A DNA stretch of 6,136 bases from an uncultured Litorivicinus sp. (GCA_938091715.1 CALKMT010000095.1:1-6136), one strand, 5' to 3'; positions 1-6,120 are shown, counted from the first letter of the stretch. Numbers and translations are program-made. Notes: a model not told the origin generated them from the letters alone.

Positions 1-1137
1 CTTGGCCTCGGCCAGCAATACATTCATGTGACCAGGCAGTCGGCCGGCCACGGGGTGGATTGCAAACCGAACCTCTTTACCCGCGGCGCGCAGACGCTGT
101 GTCAGCTCCGAGACCGCCTGCTGGGCTTGTGCCACTGCCATGCCATAGCCTGGGATGATGATGACGCTGTCCGCTTCTCTGAGGGCAGTGGCAACACCAT
201 CGGCGTAAATGGCGATCTGTTCGCCCTCGACTTCCATGGCCGGGCCCTTGGTGCCCCCAAAGCCGCCTAGGATCACGCTAATGAACTGACGATTCATGGC
301 CTTGCACATGATGTAACTCAGGATTGCCCCCGAGGAACCCACCAGCGCACCCACCACGATCAACAAATCATTGCCCAGGGTGAAGCCGATGGCCGCTGCC
401 GCCCAGCCGGAATAGCTGTTTAGCATGGACACCACAACGGGCATGTCCGCGCCGCCAATGCCGCGGATCAAGTGCCAACCGATAAAGCCTGCGATCAGCG
501 AAATCCACACCAGGGTCATGACCCCTGCGCCGTTGCAATACGCAATACCCAGAATCAGCGAGGCGATGCCCGCCGCGGCGTTTAGCTTGTGCCCGCCAGG
601 TAGCTGGCTGGGCTTGCCATCGACCATGCCGGATAGCTTGGCAAAGGCAATGACCGAACCGGTAAAGGTCACGGCTCCGATAAACACGCCCAAGAACACT
701 TCGACCTTTAGGATGCCGATTTCGACCCCGTCCTTTTGTGCCAACTTGGCGGCAAAACCAGCCAGTTGATCCAGCGACTCGCCGCCGGCCTGCATCAGTT
801 GAACCGAGGCCAGCTCAAGCTGGGCATTGACCCCAATAAACACCGCCGCGAGTCCCACAAAGGAGTGCAGCGCCGCGACCAATTGTGGCATTTCGGTCAT
901 CTCGACCTTGCCGGCCAGGTGTTTGCCGATAAAAGCACCGGCGATTAATGCCAGGCCCAACAGCCATATGTTTCCAACACCGCCAAACAGGATGGTGGCG
1001 ACTACAGCCACCGCCATACCGGCGATGCCGTACCAAACCGCCCGCTTGGCTGACTCTTGATTGGATAATCCGCCCAGGGACAGGATGAATAAAACGCTGG
1101 CTACGATGTAAGCAGCGGATTGAATTCCGTAACTCAT
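1..1137 (-). CDS. pntB: NAD(P) transhydrogenase subunit beta, PntB (partial, C-terminus outside window)
   Basis: This is the beta subunit of the inner-membrane proton-translocating transhydrogenase. It carries the membrane domain II segments that form much of the proton channel and the NADP(H)-binding domain III. The frame is open from the ATG at 1137 to the window edge and gives 379 residues. The protein is hydrophobic up to about residue 290. It has the motif MTEMPQLVAALHSFVGL, in which His91 matches the channel histidine of E. coli PntB. It also has GGADMPVVVSMLNSYSGW at 228-245, with Asp231 and Asn240. The NADP-site motif GYGMAVAQAQ is at 330-339, followed by HPVAGRLPGHMNVLLAEAK just before the edge. 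E. coli PntB is 462 residues and about 99 follow this point, so the full protein should be near 478. The loop at about 104-145 is some 20 residues longer than in E. coli. The gene starts 12 nt after pntA. Identity is very secure; the missing end is a window effect, not a truncation. Confidence 0.97.
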   Translation of the reverse strand, partial: MSYGIQSAAYIVASVLFILSLGGLSNQESAKRAVWYGIAGMAVAVVATILFGGVGNIWLLGLALIAGAFIGKHLAGKVEMTEMPQLVAALHSFVGLAAVFIGVNAQLELASVQLMQAGGESLDQLAGFAAKLAQKDGVEIGILKVEVFLGVFIGAVTFTGSVIAFAKLSGMVDGKPSQLPGGHKLNAAAGIASLILGIAYCNGAGVMTLVWISLIAGFIGWHLIRGIGGADMPVVVSMLNSYSGWAAAAIGFTLGNDLLIVVGALVGSSGAILSYIMCKAMNRQFISVILGGFGGTKGPAMEVEGEQIAIYADGVATALREADSVIIIPGYGMAVAQAQQAVSELTQRLRAAGKEVRFAIHPVAGRLPGHMNVLLAEAK

Positions 1138-1145
1138 TTGCTGCT

Positions 1146-1151
1146 CTCCTT
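1146..1151 (-). promoter_or_regulatory. pntB ribosome binding site overlapping the pntA stop
   Basis: On the minus strand AAGGAG lies 8 nt before the pntB ATG. It shares bases with the pntA TAA stop (1150-1152), giving the string TAAGGAG. This is a strong Shine-Dalgarno sequence at good spacing. The overlap suggests that ribosomes finishing pntA help start pntB, which would balance the alpha and beta subunits. The coupling is inferred. Confidence 0.85.
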
Positions 1152-2721
1152 AAGATTTTTGGAACATGGCCAACATACGACGCGTGACCATAAAGCCACC
1201 GACGATGTTGATCGTTGCAATCAGCACTGACACCGCGGCCAGGATCATCACCCAGCCAGAGCCAGAACCGATCTGTAACAGCGCCCCCAAAATAATGATG
1301 CCGCTGATCGCATTGGTCACGGCCATCAAGGGTGTATGCAACGAATGTGAGACATTCCAAATCACCTGGAACCCAACAAAACACGCCAACACAAACACAA
1401 TGAAGTGCTGCATGAAACTGGCCGGGGCAAAGGCGCCAACTAACAGCAGCGCAGCCGCCGCGCCACCAATCAACCTAATTTGCGAGCGGGTCTGGGCGGC
1501 AAATTCGGCCGCTTCTTGGGCTTTGATTTCCTCCGGCGTTAGGACCTTTTCTGGTTCGGCCGGCTTTTTCGCCGCAATCGCCTGGATCTTGGGCGGCGGT
1601 GGTGGGAAGGTCAGCTCGCCGGCATGCGCGGCGGTGGCGCCCCGGATCACATCGTCTTCCATGTTCTGAACAATCACGCCGTCTTTCTCTGGCGTCAGAT
1701 CGGTCAGCATGTGGCGAATGTTGGTTGAGTACAGGGTCGAGGACTGTGCGGCCATGCGCGACGGGAAGTCGGTATAACCCACCACGCGAACCCCGTTATC
1801 ACTGACCACCACCTTGTCGGCTTCGGTCAGGTCGCAGTTGCCGCCCCGCTCAGCGGCCAAGTCAATCACAACACTGCCCGGCTTCATGGCCGCGACCATA
1901 TCCGCCAACCAAAGCTTGGGCGCATCACGCCCCGGAATCAGGGCGGTGGTGATTACGATATCGACATCGGCTGCTTGGGCTCGGAAACACTCCAGCTGCT
2001 TTTCACGAAACTCTGGGCTGGACGGCGCGGCATAGCCGCCTGTCTCGGCCCCATCCTGCTGGTCATCAAAATCCAGCATCAGGAATTCAGCGCCCATGGA
2101 TTCGATTTGCTCGGCGACCTCGGGACGCACATCAAACGCCCGAACGATGGCACCCAAACTGGTCGCTGTGCCAATCGCGGCCAAGCCGGCAACCCCAGCA
2201 CCAATGACCAAAACTTTCGCCGGCGGAACCTTGCCCGCGGCAGTGACTTGGCCCGTAAAGAAGCGGCCAAACTGGTTACCCGCCTCAATAACCGCTCGGT
2301 AGCCTGCGATATTGGCCATGGAGGACAGCGCATCCATTTTTTGCGCTCGGCTGATACGCGGCACCATGTCCATGGCAATTACTGTGGCCTGGGACTGCAC
2401 GCACTGCTCTAGCAGCTCGGTGTTTTGCGCCGGATAGAAGAAACTAATTAGGGTCTGATTGGGACGCAGTTTTTTGACTTCCGCTTCGCTCGGCGGCCGT
2501 ACTTTGGCCACGACGTCCGCTTTTTTCAAAACCGCATCTTTGCTGGCCAGCACCGTAACCCCGGCACTTTCATATGCCGCGTCGGTAAATCCAGCCGCGA
2601 TTCCGGCTCCGCTTTGGATGATGCATTCATGGCCCAGCTTTTGAATCTGAAGCGCGCTATCAGGCGTCATCGAGACACGATTCTCGCCCTTATCCACCTC
2701 TTTGAGGCTACCTACAATCAT
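1150..2721 (-). CDS. pntA: NAD(P) transhydrogenase subunit alpha, PntA
   Basis: This is the alpha subunit of the proton-translocating transhydrogenase, which with PntB drives reduction of NADP+ by NADH using the proton gradient. The 523 residues are slightly longer than E. coli PntA (510), mostly in the linker. Domain I, the cytoplasmic NAD(H)-binding part, occupies about 1-370. It contains the RQD loop in PRISRAQKMD (Arg122, Gln127, Asp130), followed by SSMANIAGYRA. The dinucleotide-binding motif VIGAGVAGLAAIG is at 172-184, with Asp197 downstream in AFDVRP. A proline- and alanine-rich charged linker at about 372-415 leads to four membrane segments at roughly 416-434, 438-455, 464-484 and 488-511. 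This is the undivided alpha architecture of enterobacteria, not the split PntAA/PntAB form. The ATG at 2721 has AAGGAA 5 nt upstream, and the N-terminus aligns with the E. coli protein. The gene is followed by pntB and preceded by the tRNA terminator, so it probably has its own promoter, although I could not identify one. Confidence 0.98.
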   Translation of the reverse strand: MIVGSLKEVDKGENRVSMTPDSALQIQKLGHECIIQSGAGIAAGFTDAAYESAGVTVLASKDAVLKKADVVAKVRPPSEAEVKKLRPNQTLISFFYPAQNTELLEQCVQSQATVIAMDMVPRISRAQKMDALSSMANIAGYRAVIEAGNQFGRFFTGQVTAAGKVPPAKVLVIGAGVAGLAAIGTATSLGAIVRAFDVRPEVAEQIESMGAEFLMLDFDDQQDGAETGGYAAPSSPEFREKQLECFRAQAADVDIVITTALIPGRDAPKLWLADMVAAMKPGSVVIDLAAERGGNCDLTEADKVVVSDNGVRVVGYTDFPSRMAAQSSTLYSTNIRHMLTDLTPEKDGVIVQNMEDDVIRGATAAHAGELTFPPPPPKIQAIAAKKPAEPEKVLTPEEIKAQEAAEFAAQTRSQIRLIGGAAAALLLVGAFAPASFMQHFIVFVLACFVGFQVIWNVSHSLHTPLMAVTNAISGIIILGALLQIGSGSGWVMILAAVSVLIATINIVGGFMVTRRMLAMFQKS

Positions 2722-2784
2722 TAGAGTTCCTTATCACAACGAGGGCGCTATGACCGACTACCGATTCGGCATCGGCATCGGCAG
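2722..2784 (-). promoter_or_regulatory. pntA leader with possible hairpin
   Basis: This segment lies between the tRNA terminator and the pntA start. It contains the Shine-Dalgarno AAGGAA (2727-2732). On the minus strand, bases 2775-2767 can pair with 2763-2754 around a 3-nt loop. The stem has nine pairs, one G-T wobble and one bulged G. The upstream arm lies within a short hexamer repeat (2767-2783). I see no convincing -35/-10 pair here, so the pntAB promoter remains unplaced. A role for the hairpin in mRNA stability or translation is inference only. Confidence 0.35.
2767..2783. repeat. Short tandem repeat of CGGCAT
   Basis: The hexamer CGGCAT occurs 2.8 times in tandem on the plus strand (2767-2772, 2773-2778, then CGGCA at 2779-2783). 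It is non-coding, between the tRNA terminator and pntA. Such a small array could change length by slippage or be chance in GC-rich DNA. Confidence 0.6.
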
Positions 2785-2825
2785 AAACAAAAAAGCGCCC
2801 AGCCATATAAAATGTCAGGACGCTT
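2785..2825 (-). terminator. Intrinsic terminator after tRNA-Leu
   Basis: On the minus strand AAGCGTCC (2825-2818) pairs with GGGCGCTT (2800-2793), giving eight pairs with one G-T wobble around a loop of about 17 nt. The 3' arm runs straight into six T residues (2794-2789), then GTTT. The shape and position, about 63 nt past the tRNA CCA, fit a rho-independent terminator for the uvrY-uvrC-pgsA-tRNA unit and separate it from pntAB. An A-rich stretch sits on the upstream side of the stem only weakly, so termination in the opposite direction is not supported. Confidence 0.82.
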
Positions 2826-2888
2826 CATGCATTAAAAGAATTTGCTTAGATTAATTGGTTATAAGCTTCTTCTTTTTGACTGTATAGG
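2826..2888 (-). other. AT-rich tRNA-Leu 3' trailer
   Basis: This 63-nt AT-rich stretch lies between the encoded CCA of the tRNA and the terminator stem. I see no reading frame, second tRNA or remnant of one. It is probably the 3' trailer of the tRNA precursor that RNases remove. Its base composition is clearly more AT-rich than the flanking genes, which is common for such spacers. Confidence 0.5.
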
Positions 2889-2975
2889 TGGTGCCCGAGG
2901 CCGGACTTGAACCGGCACGCTGTTGCCAGCGAGGGATTTTAAGTCCCTTGTGTCTACCAATTTCACCACTCGGGC
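2889..2975 (-). tRNA. leuZ: tRNA-Leu (anticodon UAA)
   Basis: This is an 87-nt class II tRNA with CCA encoded (2891-2889). The acceptor arms GCCCGAG (2975-2969) and CTCGGGC (2899-2893) pair over all seven positions. The anticodon stem AGGGA/TCCCT encloses the loop CTTAAAA, with anticodon TAA at 2941-2939, so it reads UUA codons and probably UUG by wobble. The long variable arm, typical of leucine tRNAs, is CGCTG-GCAA-CAGCG. The T arm is GCCGG-TTCAAGT-CCGGC. The D-arm region contains TGGTAGACAC as in E. coli leuZ. The gene lies 67 nt after pgsA, the place where E. coli has glyW-cysT-leuZ. The first two tRNAs of that cluster are missing here. Confidence 0.98.
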
Positions 2976-2984
2976 GGCGCGCGC

Positions 2985-3013
2985 ATTGTGCCACGCAAGT
3001 TGCTGCACACCAA
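2985..3013 (-). promoter_or_regulatory. Possible weak promoter directly before tRNA-Leu
   Basis: On the minus strand TTGGTG (3013-3008) and CACAAT (2990-2985) are separated by exactly 17 nt. They match the sigma-70 consensus at 3/6 and 4/6 positions. The -10-like box is followed by GCGCGCGCC (2984-2976), a GC-rich discriminator of the kind seen at stringently controlled stable-RNA promoters. The predicted start would leave only about 2 nt before the mature tRNA end, which is unusually short. The -35 box also falls inside the hairpin arm at 3004-3036. The match could be chance, and the tRNA could instead be read from the pgsA transcript. Confidence 0.3.
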
Positions 3014-3036
3014 GCCCCATCAGGGGTTGCTGTGCA
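3004..3036 (-). other. Hairpin in the pgsA-tRNA spacer
   Basis: TGCACA (3004-3009) pairs with TGTGCA (3031-3036), CAA (3011-3013) with TTG (3027-3029), and CCCC (3015-3018) with GGGG (3023-3026), around the 4-nt loop 3019-3022. There is one C-C mismatch (3010/3030) and one bulged G (3014), so 13 pairs form. It begins 6 nt after the pgsA stop. The minus strand has no T-run after it, so it is not a standard intrinsic terminator. It may protect the pgsA mRNA 3' end, mark a processing site in a pgsA-tRNA transcript, or partly attenuate. These roles are inferred. Confidence 0.6.
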
Positions 3037-3042
3037 ACAGAG

Positions 3043-3594
3043 TTAACTTTTTCCCATCAGATACGGCCAAGCCGCACGCAGATAAACGAATAGGCTTTGC
3101 AAGGTCAGGACTGCGGCCAGGACCAAAATGCCCAGTCCAATGTTGGCGAACCAACCCTGATCGCTGGGAAACGCCAACAACCAGATGATGGCGACCATTT
3201 GCGCGGTCGTTTTCAATTTGCCGACCCAGGAGACTTTGACCACACCCCGGGCGCCCATTTCTGCCATCCACTCACGCAGGGCACTGACCAAAATTTCGCG
3301 GCAGATAATCACCACCGCCGGCAGAGTCATCAAGGCCTTGTCCCAATGCTCGATCAGCAAGCCCAGGGCCACCGCCACCATGACCTTGTCAGCCACCGGA
3401 TCCAGAAACGCCCCAAACGGAGTTTCCAAGTTATTTCGCCGGGCCAACCAGCCATCGAAAAAATCGGTAATCGCGGCGATTAGAAAAACCGCGGCACACG
3501 CCCATCGATGGCCCGGGAAATCCCAGTACCACAACACCACCAGTACCGGGACCATGGCCAACCGGGCCAGAGTCAACATATTTGGAAAATTCAA
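3043..3594 (-). CDS. pgsA: CDP-diacylglycerol--glycerol-3-phosphate 3-phosphatidyltransferase, PgsA
   Basis: This enzyme makes phosphatidylglycerol phosphate from CDP-diacylglycerol and glycerol 3-phosphate in the inner membrane, the committed step to phosphatidylglycerol and cardiolipin. At 183 residues it matches E. coli PgsA (182). The CDP-alcohol phosphotransferase signature is complete: Asp44, Asp47, Gly48, Ala51, Arg52, Gly61, Asp65 and Asp69, with the standard 8-residue and 3-residue spacings. Hydrophobic segments lie at about 7-24, 31-47, 71-83, 88-104, 132-146 and 150-172, as expected for a polytopic protein. The chosen start is TTG at 3594. It gives the N-terminus NFPNMLTLAR, matching NIPTLLTLFR of E. 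coli, whereas the next ATG (codon 6) would cut into this conserved segment. The start lies four bases after the uvrC stop, so translation is probably coupled. A strong hairpin and tRNA-Leu follow. Confidence 0.97.
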   Translation of the reverse strand: MNFPNMLTLARLAMVPVLVVLWYWDFPGHRWACAAVFLIAAITDFFDGWLARRNNLETPFGAFLDPVADKVMVAVALGLLIEHWDKALMTLPAVVIICREILVSALREWMAEMGARGVVKVSWVGKLKTTAQMVAIIWLLAFPSDQGWFANIGLGILVLAAVLTLQSLFVYLRAAWPYLMGKS

Positions 3595-3598
3595 TGAA

Positions 3599-5425
3599 CT
3601 ACGACTCTCCGTGAAGCGCTGCGTAAACCGCCGCCGCTAATTTCTGGCTCATCCCTGGCGCAGTGGCCAGCTCGGCCACCCCCGCCCCTTGAATCGCTCG
3701 CAGTCCACCAAAATGGCGAAGCAACTGCTGTCGACGTTTGGGTCCGATCCCTTCAATTCCCTCGAGAGGGCTTGCCACCCGTGCTTTGCCCCGCGCTTGG
3801 CGGTGCTTGGTGATGGCAAATCGATGAGCCTCATCGCGGATATGTTGCAACAAATGAAGGCCCGGTGCATCTTTCGGTGGGCGAATCGGGTGCTCTAAGC
3901 CTTCGATATGTAACCATTCCATACCGGCTTTGCGGGTCGGGCCCTTGGCAATGCCCAACAATTTGACCTGATGCAGGCCAAGCTCGGCCAGCACCTCCCG
4001 GGCTTGAGTCACCTGCCCCGGTCCTCCATCAATGACCAACACATCCGGGATGGGTATTTCCCCTGACTTGACCCGGTTATATCGCCGCTCTAGGGCCTCG
4101 TGCATGGCTGCATAGTCATCCCCGGCCGCGGCGGTTTTGATGTTAAACATCCTGTAGTCCGACTTTAGCGGGCCGTCGCTGTCAAACACGACGCAACTGG
4201 CCACGGTGGCCTCGCCCTGGGTGTGGCTGATGTCGAAACACTCCATCCGGCCCGGCGGCGCCTCGAGCTGCAGCAGTTCAGTCAGCGAGGTCAGCCGTTT
4301 GTCCATGTTCAGTCGATTGCCCACATGCCCAGCCAGCGCCTGCTCGGCGTTGTTACGCGCCATCGCCAACCAATGCGCGCGAGTGGTCCGCAGCCGGTGG
4401 CTGACCCGGACCTTGGCGCCTAGGGCTTGGCTCAGCACCGCCGACAACCCGGCCTCGTCATCAATGGGCTCGCTGACCAAAATTTCAGCTGGCGCGGAGT
4501 GCGTGCCCTCGCCCAGGTAATACTGGGCCAAAAACGCCTCGACCAATTGACTGGGATCCTCGTCCAAGCCGCCGTTGGGCCAAAACTCGCGGTGCCCCAG
4601 CAGGCGGCCATCGCGCACCACCAGCAGGCTGACACACACCACGCCGGGGCGCTGTGCCACGGCCACCACATCAACATCCCCATAGTCAGTGTCGACATTC
4701 TGCCGGGCCTGCATACGGCGCAGGCGACCCATTTGATCGCGATACCGCGCCGCCCCTTCAAAATCTAACTGCGCCGCCGCCCGGTCCATTTTCTGGGTCA
4801 GGGTTTCGATCAAGACCTGACTGCGACCGCCCAAATACAGCGCCGCGTTTTCAAGATCCTCGGCGTAGGCCTGTTTTGAAATAATGTCGACACAGGGGCC
4901 AGAGCAACGTTTGATCTGGTACTGCAAACAGGGACGCGAGCGATTGGCAAACACCGAATCCTCGCAGGTGCGCAGTTGAAATGACTTTTGAATCAACTCG
5001 ATGGTCTGACGCACACCGCCACTGGAGGGAAAGGGGCCAAACCACTGCCCTTTGCCCTTGACCTTGCCACGGCGAAACCGAACCGCCGGGTACGGCTGGC
5101 GGGTATCAATCCAGATGTAAGGATAAGACTTGTCGTCGCGCAGCATGATGTTATACGGCGGACGGTGTTGCTTGATCAGGTTGTGTTCAAGCACCAAGGC
5201 CTCGGTCTCGTTGGCCGTCACCGTGACCTGAATGTCTTGAATGTGGCTGACCAACGCCATGGTCTTGGTGTTCAAGCCGCTGGCCCGGAAATAGCTGCTG
5301 ACCCGATGTTTTAGCTTTTTCGCCTTGCCGACGTACAACACCTCGCCCTGATCATCGAGCATGCGATAGACGCCGGGCTTCATGGGCAGGCTGTCGAGAA
5401 TTCGTTTGGCATCAAAATCGGGCAT
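3599..5425 (-). CDS. uvrC: Excinuclease ABC subunit C, UvrC
   Basis: UvrC is the nuclease of nucleotide excision repair. It joins UvrB at a damaged site and cuts on both sides of the lesion. All expected parts are present in 608 residues (E. coli has 610). The GIY-YIG nuclease domain for the 3' cut is at about 15-95, with GVY (18-20), YVG (31-33), Arg41 and Glu75. Cys154, Cys166, Cys174 and Cys178 match the four cysteines reported to hold an iron-sulfur cluster in E. coli UvrC. The UVR motif that binds UvrB is at about 203-238. The RNase H-like domain for the 5' cut carries Asp398, Asp437, Asp466 and His534. Two helix-hairpin-helix motifs end the protein (about 555-606, including GIGPKRRQQLL). 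The ATG at 5425 gives an N-terminus like that of E. coli (FDAK), but I see no good Shine-Dalgarno before it. The gene follows the regulator by 15 nt and precedes pgsA by 4 nt. Confidence 0.98.
   Translation of the reverse strand: MPDFDAKRILDSLPMKPGVYRMLDDQGEVLYVGKAKKLKHRVSSYFRASGLNTKTMALVSHIQDIQVTVTANETEALVLEHNLIKQHRPPYNIMLRDDKSYPYIWIDTRQPYPAVRFRRGKVKGKGQWFGPFPSSGGVRQTIELIQKSFQLRTCEDSVFANRSRPCLQYQIKRCSGPCVDIISKQAYAEDLENAALYLGGRSQVLIETLTQKMDRAAAQLDFEGAARYRDQMGRLRRMQARQNVDTDYGDVDVVAVAQRPGVVCVSLLVVRDGRLLGHREFWPNGGLDEDPSQLVEAFLAQYYLGEGTHSAPAEILVSEPIDDEAGLSAVLSQALGAKVRVSHRLRTTRAHWLAMARNNAEQALAGHVGNRLNMDKRLTSLTELLQLEAPPGRMECFDISHTQGEATVASCVVFDSDGPLKSDYRMFNIKTAAAGDDYAAMHEALERRYNRVKSGEIPIPDVLVIDGGPGQVTQAREVLAELGLHQVKLLGIAKGPTRKAGMEWLHIEGLEHPIRPPKDAPGLHLLQHIRDEAHRFAITKHRQARGKARVASPLEGIEGIGPKRRQQLLRHFGGLRAIQGAGVAELATAPGMSQKLAAAVYAALHGES
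3605..3610 (-). promoter_or_regulatory. Probable pgsA ribosome binding site inside the uvrC end
   Basis: GGAGAG on the minus strand lies within the last codons of uvrC and ends 10 nt before the TTG start of pgsA. It supports the TTG over the ATG at codon 6, which would sit about 25 nt away. The spacing is a little long, so re-initiation by ribosomes leaving uvrC may also contribute. Confidence 0.55.
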
Positions 5426-5440
5426 CCGCCGATTATGCCA

Positions 5441-6061
5441 TCAATGGGTCGGGACGGCCTCTATCCAGCCGCGGCTGATCGCCAGTTGCACCAACGCAAC
5501 ATCCGAATCAATCCCCAGCCGAGCCATAGCCCGCTGACGGTATGTGCTGACGGTTTTGGGGCTGATGAACAGATGATCGGCGATGGCCTGGGGTTTCAGC
5601 CCCCGTAGCAACAGTTGCACGATTTGAAACTCGCGTTCGGTCAAGCCCTCGCCCGCTGGATTGCCCAATACCTGGGACTGAGCGACGGCTTGGGACAGAT
5701 AGCGTTGACCCCGTTCGATATGCTGGAGCGCCTGGCGGACCTCGTTTAGGCCGGCATTCTTGTCGACCAGCCCCACCACCCCTTGCTCTAACAGCCAGCC
5801 GCAAATCGGACTGGCGCAATGAGCAGAAAAGATCAGCAACTGAATCTGAGGGTAGTGACGACGCAGGCGACGTACGGCTTCTTGGCCGCCCATTCCCGGC
5901 ATCATCATGTCCAGGATGATCAGGTCCACCGAATGAGTTCGCAGCCAAACCAGGCCGTCCTCGGCGGTGGCTGCGTGGTGCAGAATTTGATGCGCAGGCT
6001 CGAGTGCCAGGCGCAACCCATCGACCACAATCGGATGGTCTTCAATAATTAAGCAGTTCAT
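5441..6061 (-). CDS. uvrY: NarL/FixJ-family response regulator, GacA/UvrY-like
   Basis: This is a two-component response regulator that probably acts as a DNA-binding transcription factor. In its 206 residues a receiver domain (about 1-118) has the acidic pair Glu7/Asp8, phosphoacceptor Asp51 in LIILDMMMPGMGG, Ser79 and Lys101, so phosphorylation looks possible. A LuxR-type helix-turn-helix follows (about 139-184), beginning LTERE and including SPKTVSTYR. GacA/UvrY assignment rests on position directly before uvrC, GQRYLS at 118-123, SPKTVSTYR, and the ending SDVALVQLAISRGWIEA, all similar to the GacA family. In known systems GacA/UvrY is activated by GacS/BarA and turns on CsrB/RsmZ-type small RNAs that titrate CsrA. 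The receiver is less typical: it starts CLIIEDHPIVVDG where GacA has a VDDH-LVR-G pattern. A different regulator that took this locus is possible. The ATG at 6061 has AGGG (6069-6072) 7 nt upstream. No cognate kinase is visible. Confidence 0.8.
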   Translation of the reverse strand: MNCLIIEDHPIVVDGLRLALEPAHQILHHAATAEDGLVWLRTHSVDLIILDMMMPGMGGQEAVRRLRRHYPQIQLLIFSAHCASPICGWLLEQGVVGLVDKNAGLNEVRQALQHIERGQRYLSQAVAQSQVLGNPAGEGLTEREFQIVQLLLRGLKPQAIADHLFISPKTVSTYRQRAMARLGIDSDVALVQLAISRGWIEAVPTH

Positions 6062-6105
6062 TGCACGACCCTAGCCGGCTTGGAGAGGTGCTGAAATGCC
6101 CTGGG

Positions 6106-6120
6106 GCGCAAGCCTTGCGC
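6106..6120. repeat. 15-nt palindrome upstream of the response regulator
   Basis: GCGCAAG (6106-6112) and CTTGCGC (6114-6120) are a perfect 7-bp inverted repeat around one central base. It lies 45 nt before the response regulator ATG. It could be a dimeric regulator's operator, or a small hairpin with a 5-nt loop in RNA. No T-run follows on either strand, so a terminator is unlikely. I do not recognise the motif as a known binding site. Confidence 0.5.

Noticed and set aside
1..1137. PntB as a truncated pseudogene
   Set aside because: The frame has no stop or shift and runs through conserved motifs to the edge. The missing C-terminus is outside the window.
815..1384. A 189-codon open frame on the minus strand across the pntA-pntB junction
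   Set aside because: It is out of frame with both pntA and pntB, whose motifs are unmistakable, and its translation is rich in Arg, Cys, His and Trp with no family features. It is a shadow frame in GC-rich DNA.
2767..2783. CGGCAT repeats as a CRISPR, integration-host or replication-origin iteron array
   Set aside because: Units are only six bases, contiguous, fewer than three copies and without spacers or associated genes.
2789..2830. TTTTATAT in the terminator loop as the -10 box of a pntAB promoter
   Set aside because: No acceptable -35 sequence lies 16-18 nt upstream, and the AT-rich loop is explained by the terminator.
3004..3055. Hairpin plus TTTTT on the plus strand resembling a rightward terminator
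   Set aside because: The T-run is 14 nt past the stem and is part of the pgsA coding end (Lys codon and neighbours). No plus-strand gene lies upstream to terminate.
3185..3640. A 151-codon plus-strand frame opposite pgsA, and similar plus-strand frames throughout
   Set aside because: They lie antisense to well-identified genes, lack ribosome binding sites that stand out, and give low-complexity translations without recognisable domains.
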